Assembly (NCBI RefSeq): GCF_902833225.1
Contig: NZ_CADFEI010000029.1
Location: 1 to 64,000 of the forward strand
Direction: 5' to 3'
DNA: 64,000 nucleotides
DNA from: Burkholderia sp. BCC1644
GTDB lineage: Bacteria; Pseudomonadota; Gammaproteobacteria; Burkholderiales; Burkholderiaceae
Within the stretch, counting starts at the first letter, position 1; each line of letters starts with the position of its first letter. Both the position numbers and the translations under genes were made by a program. Under the pieces are notes generated by a model, which did no database searches, had not been told where the DNA came from, and was given only the letters and a program-made list of their open reading frames with translations. Of the stretch, positions 34,477-44,320 are shown one piece after another.

Positions 34477-35139
34477 ATGCTCACACCTAAATTTGGCTCT
34501 TTCATCTTTTCCGGCGTCACGATGGTGACGTTGGCCGCATGCGCCGGTGTGCAGCCCGTTGCCTATTCGGGCATTGCCTCCTCGCTACAGCTGACACAGA
34601 ACCGCGGCGGTGACGCCGCAAAGGTGCCGTACCGATACGCGGCACGCGTGGACTGGTCGCAATACCGGCAGGTGATCGTGGATCCGGTCGTCGTATATGC
34701 CGGTCAGGACAATCAGTTCGGCGACTTGAACGGCGAGGACAAGACGGCGCTTGCCGATTACATGGGGAGGGTGTTCGCCGACAAACTCGCAAAGCGCTTC
34801 CAAGTCGCGTCGAAGCCATCCCCTGCGACACTGCGCGTAAGGCTCACTCTGACTGGCGCGGAGAAAACCACGGCGATTGTCGGACAAGCCATGCATTTCG
34901 ATATCGCCGGCAATCTCTATAACGGCGCGCAGGCAATTCGGGGTGGCAAGGGAGCGTTCAGCGGTTCGGTTTCATACGCCGTCGAAGTCTACGACAGCTT
35001 GAGCGGTCGACTGCTAAGTGCATATGTGACAAAGCAATATCCGAACGCCATGAACCTGCCGGCTGCATTCGGTTCGCTCAGTGCCGCTCGGACTGGCATC
35101 GACAAGGGCGCAGACGCGCTCGTTGCCCAACTCCGGTGA
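34477..35139 (+). CDS. DUF3313-type outer-membrane lipoprotein
   Basis: A 220-aa lipoprotein. The signal peptide ends in the lipobox TLAAC, so Cys becomes lipidated. The mature part (YSGIASSLQLTQNRGGDAAK, YRYAARVDWSQYRQVIVDPV, then LRVRLTLTGAEKTT) is DUF3313, an envelope family of unknown function. The frame is open upstream to 34336; GGAA spaced 6 nt favours the ATG at 34477, with 34465 as an alternative. It is divergent from the TetR gene with a shared operator. Confidence 0.85.
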   Translation: MLTPKFGSFIFSGVTMVTLAACAGVQPVAYSGIASSLQLTQNRGGDAAKVPYRYAARVDWSQYRQVIVDPVVVYAGQDNQFGDLNGEDKTALADYMGRVFADKLAKRFQVASKPSPATLRVRLTLTGAEKTTAIVGQAMHFDIAGNLYNGAQAIRGGKGAFSGSVSYAVEVYDSLSGRLLSAYVTKQYPNAMNLPAAFGSLSAARTGIDKGADALVAQLR

Positions 35140-35228
35140 AGACGGTGATGTCGCACTCGCTGCGACGCGGCGGGTCGATGTCGAGACATCCGAGATGAAC
35201 TGACCGATATTGACGAGAAGCCAGGAAT

Positions 35229-35447
35229 ATGCGCGAAATTGCCTATCTCATTCTTGAGATGCCACCACCGCTTATGATCGCGATCGTGTTCCTGGTCGCT
35301 TATATGGCGATCGGGATTCCCGCTTACTTGATGCGTGGCGCCCTTGCCCGGGACATTTTCGGTACGATGGCCGGCGTCTTCGCATCGCTCGTCTATCTGA
35401 CACTCGTGCTGGTCTTCCAGGCCGACATCCAAGACCTGTCTCGATGA
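35229..35447 (+). CDS. Small two-helix membrane protein
   Basis: A 72-aa protein with two hydrophobic segments (about 13-35 and 42-62) and charged ends (MREIAYLILE.., ..QADIQDLSR). I recognise no family. It follows the DUF3313 gene by 89 nt on the same strand. AGGA lies very close to the ATG. Confidence 0.55.
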   Translation: MREIAYLILEMPPPLMIAIVFLVAYMAIGIPAYLMRGALARDIFGTMAGVFASLVYLTLVLVFQADIQDLSR

Positions 35448-35661
35448 TCGTGCACGTACCTATGTCGACTGCAGGCGACGCAGTGAACCTGCCAGAGTTG
35501 CATGGTTTGTTCAATGGACGCGCAGCAGCGAACATTAGAAAAATCAAACGTCGTTGCGGAAAGGGCGGTTGGTGTGGCGACTTGCCGGCCGCCAGCGAAG
35601 CATCTTCATGGGCGGGCATGGATTCCCGCCGGTAACACGAGCGTCGTTCAGTGACGCTTCC

Positions 35662-36153
35662 TCAGTATCGACTTTCCGCAATTTCATTGATCCGAGGCTG
35701 AACGATGGAGATTGCTCTGTCCATCTCTGGCATGATGGTGGTTCGACCTTTGCGAAGCCATGCTTGCCCGGCTGCGCTCATATAAAAATCGTTAACGCCA
35801 TGGAGTTCGCTGATCGTGAAATTGCTTGCGCAGCTATCTGTCAACTGCTTGAGCACAGGATCCCTGAGATCGTTGACGGAGTCTTCGAGCATCTCACGAT
35901 AGGTGCTGGCATCCGGCGATCCGGCCGGCCCGCGCTTGCGGCCGACGCTGTCGTACGATTTCCTGACAAGATCGCGGATACGTTGATCCATATCATCCTC
36001 CATGCCTGATGACCGGAGCGCTTGACGGCACATGGTGCGCTTCTCGCCAAATCGATTCAAATCGTCGAGGCCGCGAAACTGAGCATGTGTTGTCGAAGTG
36101 AAACTGATCGCAGCCATGCACGATACGATCGGTATGAAGTATGAGATTTTCAT
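35662..36153 (-). CDS. DUF2059-like exported protein
   Basis: A 163-aa secreted protein with a signal peptide (MKISYFIPIVSCMAAISFTS, cut after THA). The mature C-terminal part, NFTISELHGVNDFYMSAAGQ followed by AWLRKG, matches DUF2059, a periplasmic family of unknown role in which this stretch is the most conserved piece. The frame is open upstream, but the ATG at 36153 starts the signal peptide. It shares orientation with the small protein at 36165-36317. Confidence 0.8.
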   Translation of the reverse strand: MKISYFIPIVSCMAAISFTSTTHAQFRGLDDLNRFGEKRTMCRQALRSSGMEDDMDQRIRDLVRKSYDSVGRKRGPAGSPDASTYREMLEDSVNDLRDPVLKQLTDSCASNFTISELHGVNDFYMSAAGQAWLRKGRTTIMPEMDRAISIVQPRINEIAESRY

Positions 36154-36164
36154 CTGGAGCCGTT

Positions 36165-36317
36165 TCAGAAGCCGTTCGTCAGGTAAGGAACGTCGGTCGA
36201 AAATACCGTCACGATGACGAGGACGCTCACGAGCGATGCAGCAAGTGGTGCTGCAAGCAAAAGCAACGTTCTGATTGAAAATCTTGGGACTCGGTTGGGG
36301 GCGGTTAGGTGGCGCAT
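36165..36317 (-). CDS. Small single-helix membrane protein
   Basis: A 50-aa frame with one strong hydrophobic helix (TLLLLAAPLAASLVSVLVIV) and a basic N-terminal part, so N-in topology is likely. An ATG at 36368 would add 17 residues. It lies 11 nt upstream of the DUF2059 gene, in the same direction and downstream of the palindrome. No family is recognised. Confidence 0.5.
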   Translation of the reverse strand: MRHLTAPNRVPRFSIRTLLLLAAPLAASLVSVLVIVTVFSTDVPYLTNGF

Positions 36318-36492
36318 GATTGCCGTTTGATGAGTGAAAGAAGGGAGTACGGTCTGCTGCGCTCGCATCGATGGATGTCGTCATTTGCTCGTTGATTGTG
36401 CCGAGACAACGACACACCGGGCTCCGGAGTGTTCGTTACGCGTTGAGCGATCAATCGAGCTGCGCAAGTTGTCACGTCGGCGAATTCGATTT

Positions 36493-36548
36493 ACAAGTCA
36501 TGGTAGCATACAAACCGTCTAGACGGTTTGTATGCTACCATGACTTGT
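36493..36548. promoter_or_regulatory. 56-bp perfect palindrome with TetR operator core, site 2
   Basis: Two 28-bp arms meet with no spacer between 36520 and 36521. The centre reads AAACCG-TCTAGA-CGGTTT (36512-36529), identical in arms and spacing to the site at 34366-34383. It lies between divergent genes: the small lipoprotein (36615, plus) and the small membrane protein/DUF2059 pair (minus). It is probably a bidirectional operator; the long arms could also form a cruciform. Confidence 0.8.
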
Positions 36549-36614
36549 CTGAACGCAGGCTGATCAAGTCACGGCGGGTTCGGATTGTGTGCTGATCGCT
36601 ATCAGGAGGCGTAT

Positions 36615-36785
36615 ATGAAGTGGTTCATTCGTGCTGCGTGTGTTGCTGGCTGTATCGTCCTTGGCGGATGCGGTCTGGCTGCAGCGCCGTGTCGTATCGC
36701 GTCGGCAGGAATAAAGATCGTGCCGGTCGTGGGGCACGTGGCTGCGGCGCCGACGGACGCGTGTGCAACAGTAATCGATCCGTGA
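36615..36785 (+). CDS. Small lipoprotein, DUF6726-like
   Basis: A 56-aa lipoprotein. MKWFIRAACVAGCIVLGGCG is a signal peptide with lipobox LGGC. The short mature part contains APCRIASAGIKIVPVVGHV and TDACATVIDP. Such tiny lipoproteins are common near DUF3313 genes in Burkholderiales. GGAGG 7 nt ahead of the ATG supports translation. The palindrome lies 66 bp upstream. Confidence 0.75.
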   Translation: MKWFIRAACVAGCIVLGGCGLAAAPCRIASAGIKIVPVVGHVAAAPTDACATVIDP

Positions 36786-37294
36786 ATTTCGACTCGACTT
36801 GCGAAGCCCAGCAATAATCGGTTGGAAGCTGGACTGTCGACCGGGTACTTTTGGTCGCACGCGATTGCCACGTCGATTTTGGATCGACGCTGGCTTGCGA
36901 AAAGCTCCGGGCAGGTCGCGTCATTCGGCTGGCCAAGAACATAGTCGGGACGCTGACGTCGAAGGCCGAATTGTGGATTCCGCGTCTGCAACGGTGCCGT
37001 AGGGTTTCAGCCTCGAGCGTGCGTGGCAAACCTGTCCAGGCGTCCCTGCGCGAATCTGAGTGGTTACCGATGCCATTCGTGACGGCGTGCGGGTGATAGC
37101 TTTAGTGTGCGGCGAACAACCTCGTGAGTTCACGAGAATTCCGCAGCTCTTTGTTGGTCATAACCGACGCGTGACGTCTCCACTTCCCAAACGGTGACGA
37201 TTATTGGGATCCTACGTCGATGATGGGTGAATTTCTTGAATGTCCGCGCGGATGGCTTTGATGAGCTAAAGTGACGATTTTGCGTAGTTGTCTA
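36786..37294. other. Intergenic, no gene seen
   Basis: About 500 bases between the small lipoprotein and the AraC gene. Frames on both strands are short, overlap each other and show no family features. Confidence 0.4.
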
Positions 37295-38236
37295 ATGGAT
37301 GCGTTGAGCCAATTGCTGTCGTTGGGCTGCAGCCGAGTTGAATTGGAGATGCGTTGCCTGCTCGACGGTACGTTTACGATTGCGTATGACGCGCCGCCGC
37401 CCAGTGAGGTGGCGTTTCATCTCATGCTTTCGGGACAGTGCCGACTACGCGTTGCAGGCGGCCGCACTCAGCAGCTCGGGGAGGGTGATCTCTTGCTGTT
37501 GCCTGGTGGCGGCGCGTACGAAATCCTGGATGCGATTGGCGCGCGCGGCGCTGTAACCGTGCCAGTACGTGAACTGGCTGCGACGAACGTCACGGTGCTG
37601 CCGGTTCAATCGAACATCGGTGACGTAGACAGCGCGAACGTGGACATGCTGTGCGGCCGGCTTGTCTTTGGTCGCGGCGCCGGTGACTTGATGTTGCGTG
37701 CCCTGCCGAGGGTGATGCACATAGGGTTGTGTGAGTCGTCGGGGCTCGAGCCGCTGCAAATGCTCATGGGCTTGCTGCGCTCCGAGATGTCGAGAGAGCA
37801 GCCGGGCGCCCGTGCGATTGTCGATGCGCTTGGGCAGGCTCTGCTCACGTATGCGCTGCGCGCATATGGCCAGGATACGCAGATGCTATCAGGGTGGCTC
37901 GCAGTCGCGGTCGACGCGCGGCTCGGGCCGTCGATTCGAGCTATGTTGCAGGCACCGGCGCATCCGTGGACCGTTGCGTCGCTTGGCAATGTCGCAGCGA
38001 TGTCGCGCGCAACGTATGCGCGGCATTTTCGCGAGAAGGCTGGGATGAGCGTCGGTGCGTTCGTCGCGCAGATCCGAATGATGCACGCATGCGCACTGTT
38101 GAGGGACTCGGGGAGCGGGCAGGCCGCGATCGGAGAGGCCGTTGGCTATCGGTCGGAAGCGGCATTCGGCAAAGCGTTTCGTGACGTGCTCGGCATGACG
38201 CCAGGGCGATGGCGTCGTACTCATCGCTGCGTGTGA
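37295..38236 (+). CDS. AraC-family regulator with cupin sensor
   Basis: A 313-aa AraC regulator. The N-terminal cupin_6 domain (LSGQCRLRVAGGRTQQLGEG, then DLLLLPGG) senses a ligand. The C-terminal HTH pair contains SLGNVAAMSRATYARHFREK and AIGEAVGYRSEAAFGKAFRD, ending in GMTPGRWRR. The start is set at MDALSQLL, usual for this group; a GTG at 37271 would add eight residues. A decayed diguanylate cyclase starts about 20 bp after the stop, so its real targets are probably elsewhere. Confidence 0.88.
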   Translation: MDALSQLLSLGCSRVELEMRCLLDGTFTIAYDAPPPSEVAFHLMLSGQCRLRVAGGRTQQLGEGDLLLLPGGGAYEILDAIGARGAVTVPVRELAATNVTVLPVQSNIGDVDSANVDMLCGRLVFGRGAGDLMLRALPRVMHIGLCESSGLEPLQMLMGLLRSEMSREQPGARAIVDALGQALLTYALRAYGQDTQMLSGWLAVAVDARLGPSIRAMLQAPAHPWTVASLGNVAAMSRATYARHFREKAGMSVGAFVAQIRMMHACALLRDSGSGQAAIGEAVGYRSEAAFGKAFRDVLGMTPGRWRRTHRCV

Positions 38237-38254
38237 TACACGTGTCTGTCGGCG

Positions 38255-39330
38255 CAATTTCTCGGCTCGACGCTGGCGGAAACATCATCCTGGATTCCGC
38301 CAACGACGTGCCGCGCCAGGGGAATTTTTCGGATCGCTCAACATGGTGCTGTCACGGCGAGTCTCGAACCCCGATGGCTCGTTTGGCGGCATCGCACTGA
38401 TCGCGATCGACTTTGAGTACTTCCGCCAGGTGTTTGCCGGGCTGTCGCTCGGGCAGCACGGCTCGATGTCCCTGATCGGCAACGACGGCATAATGGTGAT
38501 GCGTCACCCGTACGACGTACACATCATCGGCCGCAACATCAGCAAGGCCGCGACATTCCGGCGCTTCCAGACGGCAGGAGGGTTCTTTTTCGGGAACGGC
38601 GTCGATCGATGGGGGCGTCGTCTCTACTACTTCAAGCACTTGCCGAAGCTGCCGCTGATCATCATGGTCGCGGAGGCGGAACAGGACATCCTAGCACCGT
38701 GCCGTAATGATCGGCGCGCTGGTGGCCACGTTCGGCGTCGCCATTATCGTCGTGTCGATCATGCTCGGTACGCAACTGGGGCCTCGTATGCGGGCAGAGT
38801 CCGAACGGGTTCTCCTGGCACACACGGACGGGTTCACTGGTTTGAACAATCGGCGCAGCTTCGGGGGAAGTGCTGGACCGCGAATGGCGCCGCGTCCGAC
38901 GGGCCAATTCCGTTTTCTCCCTACTGTTTGTCGACGTCGACCGCTTCAAGGCGTACAAACGACACGTACGGCCATCAAGGCGGGCGACGACGAGCTGGCG
39001 GCTGTTGCTCGCTGCATCGGCGGGAATATCCGACGCCCGGCAGATACCGCGGCTCGCTACGGTGGGGAAGAATTCGTTGTGCTGTTGCCCGATACGCCGG
39101 AAACGGGTGCTGCGCAGATCGCCGAGCGCATTCGTGCGGCATCGATGAACTGGCGCTCAAGCATGCTGGCAGCGAATACAGGCGCGTCACAGCCAGTATT
39201 GGCCTGGCAAGCTGGACGCCGGAGCAGGAAGAGGATGCTGGCGCCGTGATCAAGGCAGCGGACGAGGCGCCGTACTACGCGAAGGCAACCGGCCGGAACA
39301 AGGTCGCCGCGTTTCAGTCCCGGTCTGATC
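38255..39330 (+). pseudogene. Diguanylate cyclase (dCACHE-GGDEF), multiply frameshifted
   Basis: Pieces in at least five frame changes read GGNIILDSANDVPRQGNFSD, NPDGSFGGIALIAIDFEYFR, RPYD-type sensor sequence HPYDVHIIGRNISKAATF, a TM helix (LVATFGVAIIVVSIML), HTDGFTGLNNRR, LLFVDVDRFKAYK, ARYGGEEFVVLLPDT (39057-39100) and VTASIGLAS. That is the order of a membrane c-di-GMP synthase. The 5' sensor part is missing and the frame is lost, so no enzyme is made. A shorter relic of the same type lies at 4110-4510. Confidence 0.85.
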
Positions 39331-40207
39331 GAGGTCATCTTGACCTGCCCCTATTTTTTTGCTCGAGTCGGCACTAGAGTCCGAGGTTAAAACCTGCTGC
39401 TTTGTATTGTGCGCCCGGGCGAACTGCATGGGCCCTAGGTTGCCGATCGAATCGGACTCGGACACGTGTGTCGTGTAACTGCGGTGGAGAATCCCACCGA
39501 ATGTAGGATCTGCCTTAGTAGGCGGATTAGTTCGCAAGCTAGCGCGCAATGAAGTGTGGTTGCGTATGTGGGCGCCGAGGTCTGACAGTTTCTACGTAGA
39601 AACTTTAAGAGACGAGTTTGGGCCGGTGTGTCGTTGTTCCGTAAAAAGGCCCCGCGATGCGCTCCACCGATGTGCTCAATTCGTGCCGCAGGCGCATTAC
39701 AAAATAGGGTCATATTAAAAAGGTCGCTCGATCGCCCCAATCTGAGGGGGAGTCGTCGAGGGGGGGCGCGAGAATGTTGCTGTGGCGACAACGTGGCGCT
39801 GAATCAAGCGTTCCAGCGCGTCGGTTTAGGCAACGAGATCCTGTTGTCCAGGTCCATGATTTAGGCGTCGGCCCGCAAGGCATGCAAACGTAAGGTAGGC
39901 GAGCGGCCTCCGTTTCGAATCGCGGGTGGGCGCTATGGGCCGTTGCGACGAATACGGATTTGCCATCCCGCTCGGCGATCGTAGTTGCATAACAATGTTT
40001 CGATCGCCTCATGTGAAAACAGCGCGAACGGGGTTGACGGTCAAGGTGGGCGCTGTCCTGCTTCTGAACACTTTCGCCGCCTTCGTCGTTCATCCATGGG
40101 GCTCCGAGCCGCGCGGAAAAGTCCCAATGGCATACCCTTGGGCTGCATTTATATCTTCGGCGTATGTCGCTATTGGCGAACTTGTCCCGAACGAATCAGG
40201 AGTCTGT
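39331..40207. other. Long upstream region, no gene seen
   Basis: About 880 bases before the dehydrogenase gene. The dehydrogenase frame stays open upstream to 39926, but that stretch has no homology and no ribosome site. Other frames look like chance. Confidence 0.4.
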
Positions 40208-41680
40208 ATGAGCACCACATCTTCCTCACTGTTGCAAGAGCGCGAAATTTGGCAGGCTCGCCTGTTCACCGGGCAGTGGCAAGCCGGTGTTCGGGAGATG
40301 GATGTAGTGGAGCCGGCGACCGGCGACGCACTTGGACGCGTAGGACTTGCCGACGAGAGCCTTGTTGCTGCTTCCGCGGCAGCGGCGAGCATTGCGCAGG
40401 TTTCATGGGCGGCGTTGCCGTACGACGAGCGAGCGGTTGTGATGCGACAAGCCGCACGCACTGCGGAAACGCACTTCGACGAGATTGTTGACTGGGTTGT
40501 TCGAGAAAGTGGGTCGACACGAGCCAAGGCCTCTTTTGAAGTCTCGATTTCGATCAAGGCTTTGCATGAGGCGGCTGCCTTGCCCTCTCGGGCGGCAGGC
40601 GAAGTTCTCCCGTCGGTGCCGGGTCGCCTGTCCATCGCTCGGCGGCGCCCGTTGGGTGTGGTCGGCGTGATTTCGCCGTTCAATTTTCCCTTGTACCTTG
40701 CCATGCGTGCGGTAGCCCCTGCTCTCGCGCTCGGCAACGCCGTCGTGCTCAAACCTGATCCGCGCACTTCGGTCTGTGGTGGCTTCACGATCGCGCGCCT
40801 GTTCGAGCTGGCTGGCCTGCCCGCAGGCGTCCTCCACGTGCTGCCCGGCGACGGTGCGGCCGGTGCGGCGCTAACGAGCGACCCGAACATCGCGATGATT
40901 CAGTTCACGGGTTCGACGGCGGCTGGGCGCAAGGTCGGTGAGGCCGCTGGCCGGTTCCTGAAGAAGGTGTCTTTGGAACTCGGCGGAAAGAATTCACTTA
41001 TTGTCCTCGACGATGCAGATTTGGATCTTGCCGTTGCCAACGCAGCATGGGGTACCTATCTCCATCAAGGCCAGATTTGCATGGCCTCGGGCCGCTTGCT
41101 TGTGCAGCGCGGCATCTATGAACGCTTTGTTGAAAAATTGGCGGCGAAGGCGGCCAGTCTTTCCGTGGGGGATCCGGCTCAGTCCAATGTCGCTCTAGGG
41201 CCGTTGATTAACGCCACCCAGCGTGATCATGTTGCCAGCATCGTAGAGGATGCAAAGCACGCAGGAGCAAAGATCGAAACCGGTGGCGGCTATAAAGACC
41301 TGTTCTTCGAAGCAACTGTACTGAGCGGCGTTACTCCGACTAACCCCGCCTTTAACGAAGAAATCTTTGGACCAGTTGCGGTCGTTGTGCCTTTTGATAC
41401 CGACGGCGAGGCCGTGGCGCTCGCCAATCGCACCGAGTACGGCTTGTCAACTGGAATCGTCACCGCAAATGTCGGACGTGCACTACACATGGGCGAACGG
41501 CTTCGTACGGGCCTGCTTCACATCAACGATCAGACCGTCAACGACGAGGTCATCAATCCATTCGGTGGTGTGGGCGCATCGGGGAACGGTACGAGCATCG
41601 GCGGGCCGGCCAATTGGGAAGAGTTCACTCAATGGCAATGGCTCACTATCAAAGGAGAGGCGCCGCTCTATCCGATTTGA
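40208..41680 (+). CDS. Benzaldehyde-dehydrogenase-like aldehyde dehydrogenase
   Basis: A 490-aa aldehyde dehydrogenase of the XylC/benzaldehyde type. Motifs: GVISPFNFPLYLAMRAVAPA, FTGSTAAGRKVGEAAG, Glu in SLELGGKNSLIVLDDADL, catalytic Cys near 291 (HQGQICMASGR), EEIFGPVAVVV and the C-terminal HINDQTVNDEVINPFGGVGA. It would oxidise an aromatic aldehyde to the acid. AGGAG precedes the ATG at 40208. It stands alone, with about 0.9 kb of empty DNA upstream. Confidence 0.9.
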   Translation: MSTTSSSLLQEREIWQARLFTGQWQAGVREMDVVEPATGDALGRVGLADESLVAASAAAASIAQVSWAALPYDERAVVMRQAARTAETHFDEIVDWVVRESGSTRAKASFEVSISIKALHEAAALPSRAAGEVLPSVPGRLSIARRRPLGVVGVISPFNFPLYLAMRAVAPALALGNAVVLKPDPRTSVCGGFTIARLFELAGLPAGVLHVLPGDGAAGAALTSDPNIAMIQFTGSTAAGRKVGEAAGRFLKKVSLELGGKNSLIVLDDADLDLAVANAAWGTYLHQGQICMASGRLLVQRGIYERFVEKLAAKAASLSVGDPAQSNVALGPLINATQRDHVASIVEDAKHAGAKIETGGGYKDLFFEATVLSGVTPTNPAFNEEIFGPVAVVVPFDTDGEAVALANRTEYGLSTGIVTANVGRALHMGERLRTGLLHINDQTVNDEVINPFGGVGASGNGTSIGGPANWEEFTQWQWLTIKGEAPLYPI

Positions 41681-42679
41681 CGCTCTTCAGCCTGGGTGGC
41701 GGCTTGCGGAATCTTCGCTTGTGGCGGAGATATCGAGTACACGCCATTTGTCGTAATAATGGACTCCCTTCGAGTAGTTGATGGAAGGAAGCATAGTGGT
41801 GCGCTTTGCCGCAAGAACTGGCGCGGTGCACCACTTTGCATAAAACCTGTGCACCGCAGAAATCTGAGGCGCGGCGCCTCATTCCCTCCGGCTAGAGTCT
41901 GACGGGGCAAACGAACATGCACCTGAGTCGCATAGGCATCGCTTGAAAGTTGCTTGATCGAAATCAGGCGTTGGCGAGCAATTGCTTACGGTGTTGCTTC
42001 CGGCATTCGTTGCTCTCACTCGAGCAGTCTCACATAACGCAGATGCAGTGCCGTTGCAAGCTCACACAATGTGAACTTCTGACTCACGCACTAAGCGCGC
42101 GAATTCTTTGGTTGATCTGCAGCCACATAGATGTTTCGTCGATGACGACGAGCGCTTACCAGAGGCGCTTGGCGATGACCATTGGGTATCCTCCGCGTCA
42201 ATGTGCAGGGTGCCGTCGTGCAGGCACTCTGGAGCTTATTGCGCGAAGATGAGATTCTACTGCCGATTGCCGCTGGTCGGAGGGTATCTGAATCACACAT
42301 TTAAACGACCGCATCGATTTGTATGTTGCACGGCGATAGGGAATTGGTTTTATCTGGATTGGATGCAATATTTAAACGAATTTAAACTACGTCCTGCAAG
42401 GTCGGACCACTCTGTTGCTTGTATAGGGGCGGCTAATTTGATAAGTGTTGCCGGTAGTGGTCGAAGTAATCCATTCTATTATCGATTGGTGATGCTGTTC
42501 GCGGAATTTTGCGTGGCGCAATGATGTTTTTTAGCGTCTCGTAGATGCTGTCGAGTGGGCGCGTAAGTATTGTGGTCACGAATCGATAATGCAAATAAGC
42601 GGACATTTATGTGGGGTCTGTGGGCGCTATTTAGACGTGCGATTGCTCTATCGGGAAGTCTTTATATTTCACATATTTT
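41681..42679. other. AT-shifting intergenic stretch, no gene seen
   Basis: About 1 kb in which GC falls towards the next gene. A 9-bp inverted repeat, GCGGTGCAC / GTGCACCGC with a 17-nt loop, lies at 41823-41857 and may end transcription of the dehydrogenase gene. Short frames on both strands have no recognisable content. Confidence 0.4.
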
Positions 42680-42708
42680 TTAATCAATCGCGAATCATGA
42701 TTGATTAA
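42680..42708. promoter_or_regulatory. Inverted repeat upstream of aminotransferase gene
   Basis: TTAATCAATC-N9-GATTGATTAA, perfect 10-bp arms in an AT-rich region about 260 bp before the aminotransferase ATG. It could be an operator or a hairpin. Confidence 0.5.
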
Positions 42709-42970
42709 TCACGAGGTCTGGGTTGACGTGTGGTTGATTGTGAAAATAATATGAACCACCCTTCCTCGTGGAGCGTTTTTGTCAATCGTCGGTGCGTAAC
42801 GAGAAGGGCCTTGGTGAGAATCAAAACTAACCTTTCTTCGAATTGAGGTCGCGCATACTATCGCGGGAAGGTGCATGGCGAGACATCGCTGGACATATAA
42901 TCCGATGAAAGCCCGCTGCTTCCTTGGCTGATTTCTCATATCCTATTAACACTTCCGGATCACTGGAATC

Positions 42971-44320
42971 ATGAATCTTAGCTACCAGCAGTCACTCGAC
43001 AATTTTTCCAACGCCTTTTATCTATCAAAAATAAAGACGCAGCAGGGTAAAGATCATATTCCCGGAGGATTCAGTCGGCGCACGTTTGGATATGGACCGC
43101 ACGCGATCTTTGTCGAAAAGGGCGAGGCGCAATATATTCATACGATCGAGGGAAGGAAGCTTCTCGATCTAAATAATAATTTTTCCACCAATGTATTGGG
43201 GCACAATCATCCTGGAGTTTTGGTGGCCATTCAGGAGACGCTGCAAAATGGGTTCTCGTTTGGCAACCCTGCCGACTCCGAATTGGAACTCGCCAAGCTT
43301 ATTTGCGAGCGCATCGACTCGGTCGACCAGGTTAAATTCTTTTGTTCAGCAAGCGAGGCTTGCTTGGGGGCAATCCGTATTGCCAGGGGATATACGGGTA
43401 GAAGAAAAATAGCAAAATTCGAGGGCGGATACCACGGCTTTACTGACGATCTCGCGGTCTCGGCTCACCCCAGCCCTGAAAACTTTCCCGGCCCGAGTTC
43501 CAACCCCAAGTCCTTGCCCGACTCTGATGGAATTCCATCTTACAAGAGCGACCATGTTGTCGTACTCACTCAAAATGATTTCGAGTCCTGCGAGAAGATA
43601 CTTAGGGCTAATGCGAAGGATATCGCATGTCTCATCATGGAGTTGCAATCGTGCGCAGGAGGCATAGTTGAGCTTGAGAAAGACTTTGTGTCAAAACTCC
43701 GGGTTCTGACAGAAGAGCTGGATATTCTGCTCATTTTTGACGAAACAATTACGTTGCGCGCGGCCTACGGCGGACTGCAGAGCGTGTACCAAGTGAAGCC
43801 TGACATGACCGTGCTTGGGAAAATGATTGGAGGCGGTCTGCCGATCGGTGCTATCGGAGGAAGTCGAAAAATTTTCCGCGTGGTAGAGGAGAATCAGGTC
43901 ATGATCTCAGGTACGCACCACGGGCACCCGCTCGCATGTGCGGCGGGAAGTGCGTGCCTGGAGGTGATGGATGCTGAAGCCTATCAAAGGCTAAATGCGA
44001 TGGCGGAAAAGGTTAAGCGCGAACTCAACTCTTGGGCAGAGGCGTGTGGATTTCCGTTTACCGTGTTTGGTTCGTTCTCTGTCTTAGGTTATGCTTTTAC
44101 AAAAACCGTCGGGCAGCAGGTTACTACGCACCGAGATTATTGGCACAAGATCGATGAAAACAGCATGAATATTTATGCTCTCGAAATGGCAACTAGAGGT
44201 TATTTTCCGGTGCATCGCGGTCAATTGGGGTTGACGCTTCCGATGACGGACGAAGATATCAATGGCTACATCGAGACCACCAAGGATATTATTATTCTGA
44301 TTTATTCAAATGGCAATTAA
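42971..44320 (+). CDS. Class III aminotransferase, glutamate-1-semialdehyde-mutase-like
   Basis: A 449-aa PLP enzyme. The start (GGFSRRTFGYGPHAIFVEKG, then LDLNNNFSTNVLGHNHP), the PLP-phosphate stretch FCSASEACLGAIRIARGYTG, the Asp in LLIFDETITLRAAYGG and the Lys in LGKMIGGGLPIGAIGG place it in the HemL-like branch of class III. Several such proteins are amino-acid mutases or aminotransferases outside heme synthesis. Its GC is lower than that of all neighbouring genes, a sign of transfer. No strong ribosome site is seen. Confidence 0.88.
   Translation: MNLSYQQSLDNFSNAFYLSKIKTQQGKDHIPGGFSRRTFGYGPHAIFVEKGEAQYIHTIEGRKLLDLNNNFSTNVLGHNHPGVLVAIQETLQNGFSFGNPADSELELAKLICERIDSVDQVKFFCSASEACLGAIRIARGYTGRRKIAKFEGGYHGFTDDLAVSAHPSPENFPGPSSNPKSLPDSDGIPSYKSDHVVVLTQNDFESCEKILRANAKDIACLIMELQSCAGGIVELEKDFVSKLRVLTEELDILLIFDETITLRAAYGGLQSVYQVKPDMTVLGKMIGGGLPIGAIGGSRKIFRVVEENQVMISGTHHGHPLACAAGSACLEVMDAEAYQRLNAMAEKVKRELNSWAEACGFPFTVFGSFSVLGYAFTKTVGQQVTTHRDYWHKIDENSMNIYALEMATRGYFPVHRGQLGLTLPMTDEDINGYIETTKDIIILIYSNGN

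Noticed and set aside
41950..42524. Small plus-strand frames before the aminotransferase gene
   Set aside because: They overlap each other and an opposite-strand frame, have no ribosome sites and are not protein-like.
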